A DNA stretch of 64,000 nucleotides from Nocardiopsis composta. GTDB lineage: Bacteria; Actinomycetota; Actinomycetes; Streptosporangiales; Streptosporangiaceae. The stretch is taken from assembly GCF_014200805.1 (NCBI RefSeq), contig NZ_JACHDB010000002.1:496001-560000 (forward strand), in the 5' to 3' direction. The notes under the pieces are model-generated. The model made no database searches. It was not told the origin of the DNA and saw only the letters and a program-made list of their open reading frames with translations. How positions within the stretch are numbered: the first letter of the stretch is position 1; every line of letters starts with the position of its first letter. Below, one piece after another: positions 62,897 through 64,000 of this stretch. A program made the position numbers and the translations under genes.

Positions 62897-62960
62897 CTGG
62901 TCTTGGCGCTGTGGCCGTCTCAGCGCCGGTTGAGACGGCCACAGCGCCAAGACCAGCGCC
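62897..62960. repeat. Perfect 28-bp intergenic palindrome
   Basis: 62897-62924 (starts CGCTGGTCTTGGCGCTG) pairs fully with 62933-62960 around an 8-nt loop. It lies between the divergent starts of cobU and the 63093 gene, so it is not a simple terminator. Same core (TGGTCTTGG) as the elements at 33.2, 40.0 and 63.6 kb. Confidence 0.85.
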
Positions 62961-63092
62961 TGGCGGGGGCGGGCGGGGCGAACCGGGTAGGGAACGGGCG
63001 TGCGGTCCGCCCCCGGCACGGGGCGGCGAGTAGGCTCGGCCGCACCCGGCGGAGGCCGGCCGGAGCGGGCCGGTGCGAGGAAGGGAGCCCTC

Positions 63093-63299
63093 ATGGCGTG
63101 GATCTGGCGCTACGAGAAGGACGACGGCGAGCTGCTGCAGGACGAGGAGCTGCCCACCGAGGTGTTCACCTCGCGCGGGGACGCCGAGTCCTGGCTGGGC
63201 GAGGAGTGGCGCGGCCTGGCCGAGGCCGGGGTGGGCCGGGTGAGCCTGCTGGAGGACGAGCGGGTGCACTACTCGATGCCGCTCTCCGAGGAGGTCTGA
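63093..63299 (+). CDS. Small conserved actinobacterial protein
   Basis: 68 aa, ATG behind GAGGAAGGGAG; TAGGCT at 63031-63036 may be the -10. Sequence WIWRYEKDDGELLQ, FTSRGDAESWLGEEWRGLAEAGVGRVSLLED matches a short, acidic, soluble family that is widespread in actinomycetes but uncharacterised. Followed by a 14-bp hairpin. Confidence 0.8.
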   Translation: MAWIWRYEKDDGELLQDEELPTEVFTSRGDAESWLGEEWRGLAEAGVGRVSLLEDERVHYSMPLSEEV

Positions 63300-63338
63300 G
63301 CGGTGCCGGCGGGGGCCGGTCCCGCCGCCCACCGCCGG

Positions 63339-63370
63339 GCAGGCCGTGCGGGGCGTCCCGCACGGCCTGC
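63339..63370. terminator. Hairpin terminator
   Basis: Perfect 14-bp stem GCAGGCCGTGCGGG / CCCGCACGGCCTGC with a 4-nt loop, 40 bp after the small gene. Confidence 0.75.
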
Positions 63371-63523
63371 GGCCCTGGCCCGCAGGGTGCTGTGGCTCTG
63401 GCGGGCGCGGCCGGCCGGTCCGGGTTCTGCCGAAAGCCGCGGGAAGCGCCCCGCCTCCCGCTGGGCCGCGCGGGTGCGCTGACCGCGGCCGGCCGCTGTA
63501 CCCGGCGCATCCGGCGGTCTCTC

Positions 63524-63782
63524 AGAGACTGTTGGGTATGCGGTCGGTCGCTCAGGGTGTTCGGCCGTAGGATGCCCTGTTTTCCGTTGATCTTGGACGT
63601 ATCGACCGGTCAAGGACCGCTCTCCGGCACAGGACCGCGATCCGGGACCGGTCGATACGTCCAAGATCAACGGCGGGTGGGCGGGGCCGCGGGCAGGCAG
63701 AAAAGCGCAGGTCCTCTTCCAGAGAGGGAACGAGCGGCTCGCGGTCCGGATCGGGTGATCGCCCGCATACCCAACAGTCTCT
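63524..63782. repeat. MITE-like element with terminal inverted repeats and nested palindrome
   Basis: The ends AGAGACTGTTGGGTATGCGG (63524-63543) and its exact complement (63763-63782) are 20-bp terminal inverted repeats. Inside, 63584-63611 and 63646-63673 are perfect 28-bp inverted repeats (starting CCGTTGATCTTGGACG) with a 34-nt loop. Total 259 bp, no coding capacity. The right end reaches the stop codon of the aldo/keto reductase gene. Confidence 0.75.
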
Positions 63783-64000
63783 CAGGGGCGGGTGGCCGGG
63801 CTGACGGTGCGGGCCGGGTCCCGCTCGATCTTGTCGCCGAGGATCTCGTCGATCCGGGACATCACCTCGGGGGAGAGGATCACGCCGGAGGCGCGCACGT
63901 TGTCGTGCACCTGCTCGGGGCGGCTGGCGCCGATGATCGCCGAGGAGACCGCGGGGTTCTGCAGCACCCAGGCCACGGCGAGGGCCGCCATGCTCAGCCC
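63782..64000 (-). CDS. Aldo/keto reductase, C-terminal part (truncated by window)
   Basis: The frame is open to the window end; 72 C-terminal residues are seen. SMAALAVAWVLQNPAVSSAIIGASRPEQVHDNV is the conserved NADPH-binding end of aldo/keto reductases of the YghZ/voltage-gated-channel beta-subunit type. Substrate cannot be judged. Its stop codon lies at the edge of the MITE-like element. Confidence 0.85.
   Translation of the reverse strand, partial: GLSMAALAVAWVLQNPAVSSAIIGASRPEQVHDNVRASGVILSPEVMSRIDEILGDKIERDPARTVSPATRP

Noticed and set aside
1-64000. tRNA or rRNA genes, transposases
   Set aside because: No T-loop/anticodon pattern, rRNA stretch or transposase motif was found by reading; a tRNAscan and profile search would be decisive.

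Overview
This 64 kb window is chromosomal DNA from a high-GC actinomycete. The DNA is strongly G+C rich, GTG and TTG starts are common, and several genes look leaderless (a TANNNT -10 box 6-7 nt before the start codon). The housekeeping content and order (panB, glnA2, nadE, glnE, glnA, RDD protein, DUF4191, lipA, lipB, TIGR01777 epimerase, sucB, lpd, pepA, cobS, cobU) is the conserved nitrogen/lipoate/cobalamin neighbourhood of Streptomyces-like actinobacteria. A Nocardiopsis-like or other Streptosporangiales host is possible but is inference only.

Layout. 0-4.3 kb: a possible amide-catabolism operon: C45 acyltransferase (cut by the window edge), a nitrilase broken by a one-base frameshift, an alpha/beta hydrolase, an RpiR regulator and a PaiB-like flavoprotein. 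4.8-9.7 kb: LysE exporter, SGNH hydrolase, DctA-type dicarboxylate symporter and an SDR. 9.8-17.0 kb: a gamma-glutamylation catabolic cluster (PuuD-type hydrolase, SDR, aldehyde dehydrogenase, glutamine-synthetase-like ligase, divergent Eat-type permease, FadR-type regulator) that best fits ethanolamine or polyamine use. 17.3-20.0 kb: DoxX protein, F420-type LLM oxidoreductase, panB. 20.3-25 kb: a small ORF, a five-repeat type I-E CRISPR array without cas genes, a 992-aa LAL regulator starting 34 bp after the last repeat, and an orphan LuxR response regulator. 25-33 kb: glnA2, nadE, a decayed TIGR03086 gene, a second LAL regulator and a small ORF. 33-39 kb: membrane and cell-surface proteins and glnE. 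39-42 kb: SMR pump/TetR pair and a copper-delivery operon (membrane protein, SCO1, PCuAC). 43-46.5 kb: RhtB exporter, LLM oxidoreductase, a free-standing BtrH/C39-like protein. 46.6-64 kb: glnA with a GlnR site, RDD, DUF4191, lipA-lipB, a frameshifted RFGPEYDR-type membrane gene with its coupled partner, epimerase, exonuclease, sucB, lpd, pepA, cobS, an MBL-CobU fusion, a small conserved ORF and the end of an aldo/keto reductase.

How the genes work together. Nitrogen is the main theme: three glutamine-synthetase-family enzymes, the GlnE adenylyltransferase and a textbook GlnR site on glnA lie within 35 kb. LipB and LipA make the lipoyl group carried by SucB, and Lpd reoxidises it. CobS and CobU complete the lower part of cobalamin assembly.

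The most unusual features are a dispersed family of intergenic palindromes sharing a TGATCTTG-like core (33.2, 40.0, 62.9 and 63.6 kb, with a lone arm at 28.5 kb), one of them nested in a 259-bp unit with 20-bp terminal inverted repeats; the CRISPR array abutting the LAL gene; and a perfect 20-bp palindrome sitting exactly on a frameshift at 52.07 kb. No tRNA, rRNA, transposase or cas gene was recognised.
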